Both the position numbers and the translations under genes were made by a program. A model generated the notes under the pieces. That model searched no databases, was not told the DNA's origin, and saw nothing but the letters and a program-made list of their open reading frames with translations. This document shows positions 49,501 to 61,500 of a DNA stretch of 64,000 nucleotides, one piece after another. The stretch's first letter is position 1, and each line of letters starts with the position of its first letter. The stretch comes from Rhyacichthys aspro (taxonomy: Eukaryota > Chordata > Actinopteri > Gobiiformes > Rhyacichthyidae), in assembly GCA_036850595.1 (NCBI GenBank), contig CM072166.1, positions 18,372,198-18,436,197 of the forward strand, written 5' to 3'.

Positions 49501-52500
49501 ATTAAACAAATAACTTCATTAACTGTTCATTTAATCCTAATGTAGGTGATGTTGCCCTGCAGCGATGCTTGCTGGGAATGGAATTCTCAGGTCAAGACCA
49601 AAGTGGTCAGCGAGTTATGGGGCTGCTTCCAGCAAATGGATTAGCAACATGTGTTACTGCTGACCAACGTTTTCTCTGGAATGTTCCTTCAAACTGGTAA
49701 GTGTAAGAGTGACTTTTGAAGATTTAGCCCTACTAATGGAAGGGACTGTATCCTTGCATCACCAACAGACACCCAAGAGCTGGGATGTTAGTTTACTCTG
49801 TTGCATCATGTTGTGAATATGTTATTTCTTGTTTATTTTCACTAAGGACATGTGTAAATGGATGAACAGAACACTGCTACAAATAATAATCAAGTCCAAA
49901 AACTCACTAGACTTTGTAAAACATTTTCTAAAATATGTTAAAAAAAATTTAACTTTGAAGGAAAAGTAAAATGACTTGGTAAGAGTGTTTGTTCTGGAGA
50001 AGAAACACAAAAGAAACATACATTCATTCATTCATCTTCTACCGCTTATCCCACTCGTGGGGTCGCGGGTGGCTGGAGCCTATCCCAGCAGCTTTGGGCC
50101 GTAGGCGGGGTACACCCTGGACAGTGGCCAGTTCGTCGCAGGGCTGACACTTAGACGTACATTGACAGACAACCATTCACTCTCACATTCATCCACTAGG
50201 GGCACTTTAGAGTCACCAATTCACCTATACATGCATGTCTTTGGGCGGTGGGAGGAAGCCGGAGATCCCGGAGAGAACCCACGGTGACACGGGGAGGACA
50301 TGCAGACTCCTCACAGAAAGACCAGAGTTAGCCAATGATGTTTTGAGTTGGCTACAATCAGCCAACGATGTTTTGGGTCGGCCGGAATTCGAACTCACAA
50401 CCTTCTTGCTGTGAAGCAGGAGCGCTAACCACTCTGCTACCGTGCACCCCCACAAAAGAAACAGTTACTTAAAAATAAACTGTCTGTGGTCTTGTCTAGT
50501 CTTGATTTAAAATCCAGAGACCAAAGGAAAATGAGTTGAAGGCCCAGAAAAAATCCACACCTTTTTAAAATCAGTCTACTGAGACTGGCCACAGGTTTTC
50601 ATAGCTTTCTTTATTTTTAACCATGAGCATCTTATTGAACATTTATAACAATGTATTTTCTTTCAGGACTCTGGAGCAGGCAGCCTCAGTGCCTGTAGTT
50701 TATGCCACTGCATATTACTCTCTGGTGGTGCGTGGCAGACTGCGCCAAGGGGAAAGTGTTCTGATTCACTCAGGATCAGGAGGGGTTGGCCAGGCAGCCA
50801 TCGCCATTGCACTCAGTAGAAAGTGCAGAGTATTCACGACAGTTGGTAAGAATTTGTCCCAAGTGAGTTTTTTCTCTCTTTTGCATAAGAAAGCCAATTC
50901 AATATCTACTTTTGTCATAAATTAGGTTTTATTGATAAGATATAATTTAGCAATTATTTTTTATATTTATTTTTGCTATTAGTTGGAGTATGGTATGATA
51001 ATCAGTTTTAAGGTTTTAAGATGCCACAGTTGTCATATCATTAAAAAACACTTAATACCGGTATTAACCTAATATGAGCTGATGGGGCACAGATAGCGTC
51101 TTCATAAAAATATAAAGATAAACTTAGATTATTTCTTTTCTGAAGCTGAAGTTAAATGTAATTGATTAATTGCATAATTATTGCACGCTAATACAGGCTT
51201 CTGTTGTAGCAGCAGGAATGGTAACACAATGCTGCCTGATGCTGAAGCCCAATTTCCATTGCATGCGCCCCTGCTGTGCCATGTAGCACCAGCAACACTG
51301 CAGAGTTGATGCTAGAAAGTATGGGCGCCATCTCAGCTAATGCTCAGAGAAATGTAGTGGAAGTCTGTGTTCTATTCTGTTTTAATATTTGATAAATGTC
51401 TAAATGACGTGTATTTCAGTAAAAAATTGCATCTCAAAATTCACAGCTTGGCTTTAATTCAGCTACAGTAATGTGTCACTCAAGCAGTAAATGAACACTA
51501 GCTAATGCAGTGTATAATATTTGAAGAAGTGCCATAAATTAGACCCTCCCTTCTTGCTGAAATAACCAATCTGGCCCACACTTTCTAGCATCAACTTGCT
51601 TGAGAACTGCGAGATTGCGTGATCAAAGCAATGATAAATTTTGTACATGTGTATGTACCCGATTGGCTTGGGTGGTCAGATCAATGACATTGTGGAATAT
51701 GATTGGTTGGAACCCATCTTTAGCTGTACGTCGGAGGAATATAGATGCTTTATCCCAAGCACATTTGACTAAGGAAGTTTGGAGCTACAAATTGCCTTTT
51801 AGTGGGAAAGACAATTTTGTTTCAGACACATTGCCAGGGAGCACCGGTGCCACTTGTGTCTTTAGTGCTCATCTGAGCTCTAAAAGCTCTCACTGCAGTC
51901 TATGTTTTAGGTCACTGTGTGTGTTGTCTGTGCGCTCGTTCTTATAGAAAGTGAAAAATAACCGGCGTCAGAAGTAGAGCTCATTGACACAGGGCATATT
52001 TGTATTTAAACTAAGTTTTAATTGACAGTTCCCGGAATGTAGCATGCACAGGTGTTTTTTCCTTTTTTCAGCATAGTTCTATGCATTCACTATTCATCTA
52101 GTAATGCGTAAACTTTAGGTTTCAAACTGTTTATGTGTTGAAGTTGTTAATAGACTTTTCTGACATTCAGTTTTGTTCTGCTTTAGCGCCAAAGCCAGTC
52201 ATCAAGAGAAATCTGCATTTTATTTTGCCAAACATCTGAATGAAGGCAGTGGCAAAAATAAGAGTCATAATTTGTGCAGAAAGACTCAGTCTTGAGTGAA
52301 GAAGCAGAGGGACACATAAAAAAGACTCACATAAAAGACACATGTCCTCTTGTTAAGTTTTTAAGGCGTAGATTCCAAAATTATACTAAAATGGTTCACA
52401 ATGTGGAGCTGTTAGGAAGGATAAGGCTGGACTACATGTAATATAAACACATTGAGTAGCCTAACCAACAACAGTGAGAAAACAGTTACAACCCAGTGAG

Positions 52501-55500
52501 CAGTGAACAGAAGGGAAATAAGGTCAAAAATACTGATACACAGATTTTTTTTTTTCTACTTAGGGTTGGAAATTTGATTTAACAATCAATTTCCTTTTGT
52601 TGAAATCATAGTAATTTTCAACATTCACACATGCACCTTGTTAACATTACATTACTGTATAACTTCTTTTCACACTTGACCTGGCAACGTTGAGAATTCA
52701 AGCTCCTAAAAGAACCTGTTGATGGCAGTAATGGGATCACAAGTGTCTAAACTACCAAAGTCAACATGAAAGACAAGGTAGACCAAAGCCAGATGTAACG
52801 TATAGGACAGTTAAGAATCCACTGTTGCCTACTTAGTGACTTTGTTGCTATATTTAGTGAATATCCAGACTTTTGGAGACTCTGACGTAAAAACACATAT
52901 CGTTCTTACTTTTCTCAATGAGCAGGGGGTGCTGCTGTGAGTCCCTCCCCCATCCCAAGCCCTCACAGGTGGCGTAGTGCTCAGGCAGCAGTCACTCTCA
53001 GCTATAGTCGGAGAAGGAGATGTTCACCCCTCCGCATTCAGAGTTCAGACTGGAAATTAACCGCTTGTTGAAATTTTTTCTGTTTTCTCTTTTTGGTCCA
53101 TTTAGATTGTAGATTGTTGTTTGGATTTCTTTTTGATTGGATTACTGCCTCATCAGAGCAAGGAACTAGACACTGACATAGAAGTGAGAGCAGGTAAATG
53201 GGCTGAACTGTGCTGGGTAATTTGTGCTGGCATTTGTTGGATGGAGTTCTTTGTGAGCTAAATAGAAGCACGATTAAGATCACCTAACACGTCTGTGCTG
53301 TCTCCTAAAGCACGCATTTGTGTTTAAGGTTTAACTGTAGCAGGGGGAATCAGTAGGCTAACTTGTCTCTGTTGTGCACTTTGCTGCATCATGCCTTAGA
53401 CACATAGCTGTGGCTAGCCCCGTTTAATGTTGGTCCATAGCATTTAATATGAGTCAAACCAAAGGAAACCAGTAAAAAGGAACAACACAATTAAAACCAT
53501 TTAATTCACAGTAGAATCTGCTCAATTATTGGAGGTCGAACAGGGAGACTTCTAGGGTGTGTTCACACTTGCTGTGTTTGGTGTGGTTCAAGCAGACTTT
53601 GGTGCAGTTGCTCCTTTAGATCCTTTAGTGCACTTGGATAAGGATGAATGGAGCCACTCAAAACTGCGCACCAAACATGAGCAGAGACCGTTAGCATAAG
53701 TACTCCCTTTGGGTGTTAATGTCCTTCTAGAGAGAAACTCTTCTGACTTTGTTGCACTGTTGTAAATGGAACAAATGTTGTGCCTCAGACCATCTCCTCT
53801 GTTCAGAGGGTCACAAAGGTCCTTTACTTTTTTTAGGGTGGACCGATATTGCCAGGTTTAAAAGTGAACACTTATAAATTCACCAAATAGTTGTCAATAC
53901 ACACAGACTGACTCCGCTCCTTCAGACTTCAACACAGGTTTAAGAAGGCTTTTTTTCATCGCTTTTTGGTCAACTTCTTGCATTTTTCACTACCTCGGAA
54001 TCTTGATGGAAACTCATGTGGGTCTTAGTTTGATCGGTTGAAGCAACTGCAAACCACACAAAACATTGACATATCCGCTATGTTATATCCAGCAGTCTTC
54101 TTTAGGTGAATCATTGCCTGTCATTGCCTCAACAGCATCTCCAGGAACTGATGTCAAGTTTAAACAATTTATTAGTCTAACATGTACTGCCGTATAAGCA
54201 ACAAAATCCAAATAAACCTGGTTTATGATCTGTTAAATCTTTTTTCACTAGGCTCAGCAGAAAAACAAGCTTACTTAAAGAAGAGGTTTCCTCAGCTCTC
54301 CGCAGATTGTTTTGCCAACTCCAGAGACACTTCTTTTGAGCAGCATGTCCTACTCCACACTGCTGGCAAAGGTTTGACATGCTGCTACATTACTCCTTAA
54401 AAACATGATCCTGCTGTTCGATATGATGCCTGATGATATTGTTATGTTTTATGTGTAACACAGGTGTGAATCTGGTGCTGAACTCGCTGGCCGAGGAGAA
54501 ACTCCATGCCAGTATTCGATGCCTTGCCAGACACGGACGATTCCTCGAGATTGGCAAATATGACTTGTCCAACAACTCTCCTTTAGGTTTGTACAAAAAG
54601 ACAGTCACATCACACAGCAGTTTGTTGGTTCCACAAGGCAGACATTGATCTTTGTAACAAAAGCATCATATCTAATGTTGTAAATGAAATAATACTAATT
54701 TTTGATTAATCTTTCAGGCATGGCTCTGTTCCTGAAGAACGTGGCATTTCATGGCATTCTGCTGGACGCTTTGTTTGAAGAGGGCAACTCTGAGTGGGAA
54801 GAGGTGTCCCAGCTGCTGAAGGAGGGCATTGTTGGAGGTGTAGTCCAGCCTCTGAAGACAACAGTTTTTGAGAGGGACCAGGTGGAGCAGGCCTTTAGAT
54901 ACATGGCTCAGGGCAAACACATTGGCAAAGTGCTTCTCAAGGTAATGGCATTTAATTCAATTCAGTTCAATTTTATTTGTATGGCCCAGTATGGGTTTTT
55001 GAAAGGCCAATGCCAAAGCCGATATCTTCAAAACACAATCAGCCAATGGCCGATAAGCAAAGCTGATGTTTTTGGGCCAATAAAGAGTGACGATTTTCAT
55101 AAATTAATGAATAAAACAATTTTAAAAAAGTGACACCTAAAAATATTAAGAATCAAAGTTATGTTGAAAAGACTTGTTTTGTACTTTTTCATGGAGTTGC
55201 AATCAAGAGAGCCTTGTGTGCTATTAAGTATCTCATCACAAAAAGGGCTTTCATAATAACAGATTATCTTTTCACTCCCAACCAACTAAACTGTAAAAAA
55301 CAGTTAAATATGAAAATAAACTTTAAGAGTAAAAGTGGATTCAGTGCACTCAAGTCATGTAGCAGGATTATTTAACAATGAAACACATTCAAGTACTATT
55401 AAGTACAGTAGAAAAAACAAAAAACCCACTAGACCTAAACGTCACAACAGACTGAATAACAGTGTGGATTCGTAGAAAAGTAGTAGTTCTTTAAATCCCG

Positions 55501-58500
55501 TTTCTCCATTTAGCATCTTCCCAGTGTCTTTGACGTACTTCTACTTTCTTACTTACTTTCTCTGTATTGTTAAGACACAATATAAAAATAAAACCCCAAT
55601 ATAACTCCACTTTTTTACAGTTTTACAGATAATTCATTTCTCAGCACCATTAAAGCACAATTTAAAAGCCCCAATATGTTGAGGGCTCTCCAATATTTCC
55701 CAGTTTAACTTTGTGGCACTTCAAGACAGCATTTGAATGAACCAGCGTGACTTAACATGTAGCAATGCGTGTCTTCCAATCTAGCAAAAAGAAACTAATG
55801 CTACAGACATGCTCGGTCTGATGTGTACTTCTCACTCTGTGCTGTACACCCACGAACCTCTATAGTCAAATGATGCGGGTCCTTCAGTCATGTGGTCTGT
55901 AGTTGTTCAGAAAACTGCCTGTCTGAAAGTCAGCCTGTATGACAATATTTTGAGTCGATGGCCAATCTCTAAAAATTTGCAAAAATCGGCCCGATATATT
56001 GGTCGACCTCTAGTAAATATGCAGGTTGAACAGTACAACATCTCCTGCCCTTAGACCCTTCAACAAGGAAGCCAGTGAATGGGGGCTAACACTGGGGTTT
56101 AAAACTGTGGCTTTCATTTTTTATGTTTTATTTTACCTGTTATGCTAAGTGTAGATAACTGGTATATTGTAATTTATATATGTAAATGTAGCAAGTTAAA
56201 ACTAATTTATTTTAGGCTTGTTTGATTGTGATGTTCAATAGATGTCACTTAACAGTTTTGGTTTTACTGAACCTAGATCCGCGAGGAGCAGGGTCCTGCA
56301 CTCAATACCCCCCTGACTCTTCCAGCCATCTGCCAGACCTTCTGCAACCCCTCCCTCTCGTACATCATCACTGGTGGACTGGGAGGCTTCGGACTGGAAC
56401 TTGCTCAGTGGCTCACTGAGAGAGGGGCCCGTAAACTGGTGCTGACTTCCAGATCAGGCATTCGCAATGGTAAGCTCCGATTCCAAATGACTGTCCTTTA
56501 TACTGCTTGTTCTGTTCTATACCTTCTTAATAACCTTTTATATGGATGAAATCAATCTGACATAGTTAGAAAGTAAACTACTGAACTGGTGACCTTCAAA
56601 TAATGGAAACTTGCTTTTTGACATTTCTAGGTTATCAGGCAAAGCGAGTGCAGGAGTGGCGGAGTCAGGGCATGGAGGTGCTGGTGTCCACCAGTGATAT
56701 TACAACTCTCAGAGGAACTGAACAGCTCATCAGTGAGGCCTGCAGGATGGGGCCTATGGGCGGAGTGTTCCACCTCGCTATGGTAATCATTCACTGTCTC
56801 TCAGACAGTTTCATTAATTGTTAAGTTGTGCATCTTCTGTTATCCTTTGTGGATGGTAAAGCTAGAGCCTATTCCAGCTACAGTGGCCAGTTAATGGCAG
56901 TGCTTAAAGAAGAAACCGGACCAATCCCTATTGATTTAATGTGCTACAGTTCAACTCCACTGAACTTTTACTACAGTCTTGAAGAAAAATATTTTATCTC
57001 TGGCACTGACCTTTTAGTTGAAATAGAAGTCTAGTCCAACTACAATCATGTGTTGATTAAGCACAGAGGTTAGAGTTTGGCACTTTTAGTAAGAGAGGGA
57101 TGACCTTGTTGACTATGGCAACATCTCTAAAATCATCATACCAATGTAGTGAAAACGAGGTTTATGACTTTACAAACTGTATGTTTCTAATTTCTTTAGG
57201 TTCTGAAAGATGGCATGTTAGAGAACCTAACGCCTCAACTCTTTCTGGACGTCAACAGACCTAAATATGATGGAACTATGAACCTAGACAAGTAAGACTC
57301 TGAAAGTTTTTTTCAGTTGGAAGAAGTATAGAGTATAGATTCCTTGGCCTGGGTCTCACCATCCAGTACTGGAAAGATGTGTGTTCTTTGCTGTTGCAGC
57401 ACAAGATTTTGAATCCAACCAAAAAATCCCTGACCTATGGAAACAGTATATTTGTCTTTAGCTAAAAGGTACCTTAATTTGCTTCAAATCAATTTCTCAA
57501 TTGTTCTTAAGTTGTACAACAATAAATTTCAAAGATTCAACATGAGTATTTACCATCACAGTTAGAAAACCAAAGGAATTACCTTTAGTGTGGTAATGCA
57601 ATAATAACAATTGGCATTTTTAACAGTGTATAGTAAAAACAGTCAGTCAAACCTTATTAGCACCATAAAACATTAAAAAATAAATATGTGCAAGTAGCTA
57701 GAGCAAATTAACTTTACAGCTGGTGCTGATTAGCATCTATTTACATTCTATCAATGGTGCAAGTGGCTTTTAGCATCATTTATCTTACCAATTTCACCTT
57801 TCAAGTCTAAAGCACAGTCTGACGCAACCACAGGAGGTTCTTTAGCATCTGAGATGTTCGAGATGAACTGAGCATTGCCTGGATTGCAGACAAGAGCTCA
57901 TTTCTAGAACATAAGAGACATATTTTGTACATCAGCACATAAAATTGTGTTTAAAATTTCTGTGACATTACTTATATTTACATATCAGTAAGGAGCCTAA
58001 AATCAGACAAAATTTAAAGTTTAATCCTATAGGGGCTCAAACAACAGTCTTCATAACAGCATGCATTTGATTGCTCTAATGAGAACTGTGCCAGTTCAAA
58101 CAGGACAAACCGAAGCATAGGCTATTTTGCCACAGATCTGGTGAAAGTCCATTATGTTACACAATTATATTATAACACTAATGATGGTCTATAATATGGC
58201 AATATCAAATGAAATTCAGATAAAAACAACTCCAGGCGCTGATCCATTCATACCCATCATATCTCATAACATTAGCTAGTGTTTTTGAGGTGACAAGTGA
58301 GCGTAAACACGTAAATACACAAGTGGATGTAATACAGTTCAGTGCATTTTTAAACAGAACACCATGTCTTCCGGACAAGGAACAAAACTGTGTCTATCAC
58401 TACAGCCACTTACGCTATTGCAGGCGTTTATTTCATTCTTTTACGCATTTGTAGCTGAAGGTCGTGTCAGAACATACTAAATATGAACTGCACATGTAAC

Positions 58501-61500
58501 TTTTACTCTGAAGAAGCTGTTTAAAACCTGTTGGCTGCGCTCTGAGATGAGTGCATCGCCAAGCCAGACTCAGATGCACTGACGCTGGGCAGACGAGAGA
58601 GGAGCTGAGACCCATGCATATTGGTTCCTATTAGAAAACATTTTAACCTATATTTATTAGTTTTTAACCCCATTGTGAGACGACTATGTAATTAAAGTTT
58701 ATCTGTATTTATTACCTAATGGGGTTTTTTTTTGCACTGGGTTAAAAATGCTTTTACTGTTTGATGTAATGTTGTTTGTTTTTTTTGTTTTTGTTTTTTT
58801 TTAGAGCGACACGAAAACTCTGTCCAGAACTGAGCTACTTTGTGGTCTTCTCCTCTGTGAGTTGTGGCCGTGGTAACGCAGGCCAAAGTAACTATGGCTA
58901 TGCAAACTCTGCAATGGAGCGCGTGTGTGAAAAGCGGCACTATGATGGGCTGCCTGGACTGGCCATCCAGTGGGGAGCCATCGGGGACGTGGGAGTGGTG
59001 CTGGAGACCATGGGCAACAATGAAACGGTTATAGGTGGAACTCTACCCCAGCGAATCACATCCTGTCTAGAAGTGCTGGACCTCTTCCTATGCTTGGGAA
59101 AACCAGTTATGTCCAGCTTCGTGCTTGCAGAGAGGATGTTGGCTAAAGGCGAGCAGGGGGGCCAGAAAGACTTAGTGAATGCTGTTGCACACATTCTGGG
59201 TAAGCCACCAACTCAAAAAATAAGATACATCATTATTTGACATATCTTATTTTTGGAGAAATTAATTAAAATTTATTTTAAAAAGTCACATCAAGTCGGA
59301 GAAGTAAAACACCAGGTGCTCTTTGAGGACCTAAACAGGGCTAATGTCCTGTCCAAGGCAATTTGATAGTTTTTGTTAAACACTGGCGTTTTGACACATT
59401 GGCCATTATTTATTAAAGGTGCATACAGCAGAAAACTGGGTTTAAAACCATTTTCACAAAATCTTTGGCATTTATTAATATTAATGTCTCCGTTTCGGTA
59501 TGCTCAAATCCCACACCAGGTCAGGGGCTGGTGTACATTTATGCAAGTTTAAAGTCAGCACAGAGCTGGGCAGCAAAACTATTATTCAGAGCATTGGCAA
59601 TTTAAAAATATTGCATATTACAGTCATGTGTACTGATTTATTTTATATACTTTTAGGGCCATGTGCAATGTGAATTGTAAAAACTGATTGGTAAAGACTG
59701 AACCCACTGCAACCACCAAGCATTTGCATGTAGGCTAGAGCTTCACTTTGGAACGGAGCTGTCTATATTTTCTTTTTTCTTCTACTTTTTTTTTTTTTTT
59801 ACATGTTGTCATTATTAGGTCTGACCATTTTTATCTTAAAATAAGAGTCACTATTTTATAACATTTATGCTTATAAGTTACACATCAAATATGTCTTTTA
59901 ATTATTTACTTTAATTGTTCAGATGGGGTTCAGTTGTCAACTAAAAACGTTTGTCATGTTTCATTCAAAAATACAACATAATCTTTGTTCTTTGAGTATT
60001 TCTTTATTATTTTCTGCTCATGGCATGATCTCTTTTTGCCATATTTCATGCCTCTATGGTGTAAACTCCGTGGGCAAGCCCAGATGAGCAGTGAATATTT
60101 AGGGGCATTTCATTCAAGTCACCCCAATTCTGCAGTCACCAGATTGGCAAGGTACGCACAGTTTCGTAAATCACACGCGCATTCTGCTGTAGAGCCACTT
60201 TTACGCATAGTTCTGCAATCATTTTTATGCAACTTTGAGAAATAAGGGCCAATGAGTCTTCATCAGGGTGGAGTAACCAAGACAGAGGTCATATTACTTA
60301 AAAAGCGTTTCATTTAATAAAACTACCAATCTATCTACTATCAGAGTGCTTTGGACATTCTCTTCTTTAAAGACATTAGTCATCTAAGCAGAACAAATGT
60401 TTTCCAGGTGTGCGTGATGTAAGCAGCCTGAATGCTGAGGCGACCTTGGCAGACTTGGGCCTGGACTCTTTAATGGGTGTGGAAGTTCGCCAGACACTGG
60501 AACGCGACTATGACATCGTTATGGCCATGAGGGAAATCCGCCAACTTACCATAAACAAACTGCATGAGCTGGCCAACAGCAAGATCTCCACAGCAAAGGG
60601 TATAACCTGAGTTAAATTAAACCACTTTATCCAGTGTGTGTTAAAAAGTGAGATAAATTTGTAATCTCAGATGTAGGGCTGGCAGCTTTTGGCAGCTTGT
60701 ATTCTTTTAGTGAAGCTTTACAGTTTGGTCTGCTGTTAGGGAACACATGACAGCACAGTTTGTTCTTAGATGTAAAGTAAAAGGAAGCAACACAGGACAC
60801 TTCTAAAGTAAAAAATGCAAAAAGCTGAAAACTTTGCATACCCAGCTCATTCACGTGTCAGATTGTGTCAGGCTATCAGGGCAGGTGGAGGAGTAAGGTG
60901 TGTGGAGGTACGCACTATCATGGCCATTCTTAAATAACTCAGGGATGTATTATTAAACTATTAGCACGGAAAGACTTGTATTCGGTCAAAATAAAGACAG
61001 AAAGTGCTTATATCATATTACTTGACATCAACAGATGTGTGGAGGAGATTTTAATCAGTTGACTTTGTGAACTACAGCCCAATTAAGATTTTTAATTTAA
61101 ATAAAGATAATACATTACAAAACTAATCAGACAGATATACAGCTGTAACTGAACAGAAAAGCTTAGAGTTTTTTTATATATTGGAGATTCATACAACCAT
61201 GAAAAAGAAATCTTAAATGCATTAGATTAGTTTCTGTCACATACAGTGGTGGAAAAAAGTTTTTGGACACACTTCTTCACACTATCTAGCTTTTAATATT
61301 CGTAATAACAAAAAGTAAAAAAGTATATTTTTGAAAAAGTAAATGATACATAATCATTCATCAATAATCATTCTGATATTTTTTCAGATTTGCTTCCTGT
61401 TGCAGCTAAAAAGGACAGAGTGTACTCTTTGTTGGACTCTGACATAGACCATCTGTTGGTGGATCCTGAGGGACCCACGGTGACAGCAGTGAACTCAGTT

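Larger units (their letters stand above)
49248..54941 (+). other. fasn: FASN enoyl reductase (ER) domain
   Basis: Residues from about 1532 to 1865, exons 27-32. This NADPH-dependent MDR-type reductase saturates the enoyl-ACP. The nucleotide-binding loop is GSGGVGQ at 1686-1692 (exon 29). Proton-donor candidates Lys1781 (EIGKYD, exon 31) and Asp1807 (GILLDALF, exon 32) correspond to human Lys1771 and Asp1797. Intron 29 (50846-54251, 3.4 kb) interrupts the domain. Confidence 0.93.

Noticed and set aside
56828..57034. Open frame in fasn intron 34
   Set aside because: No homology, and the phase from exon 34 to exon 35 is complete without it.
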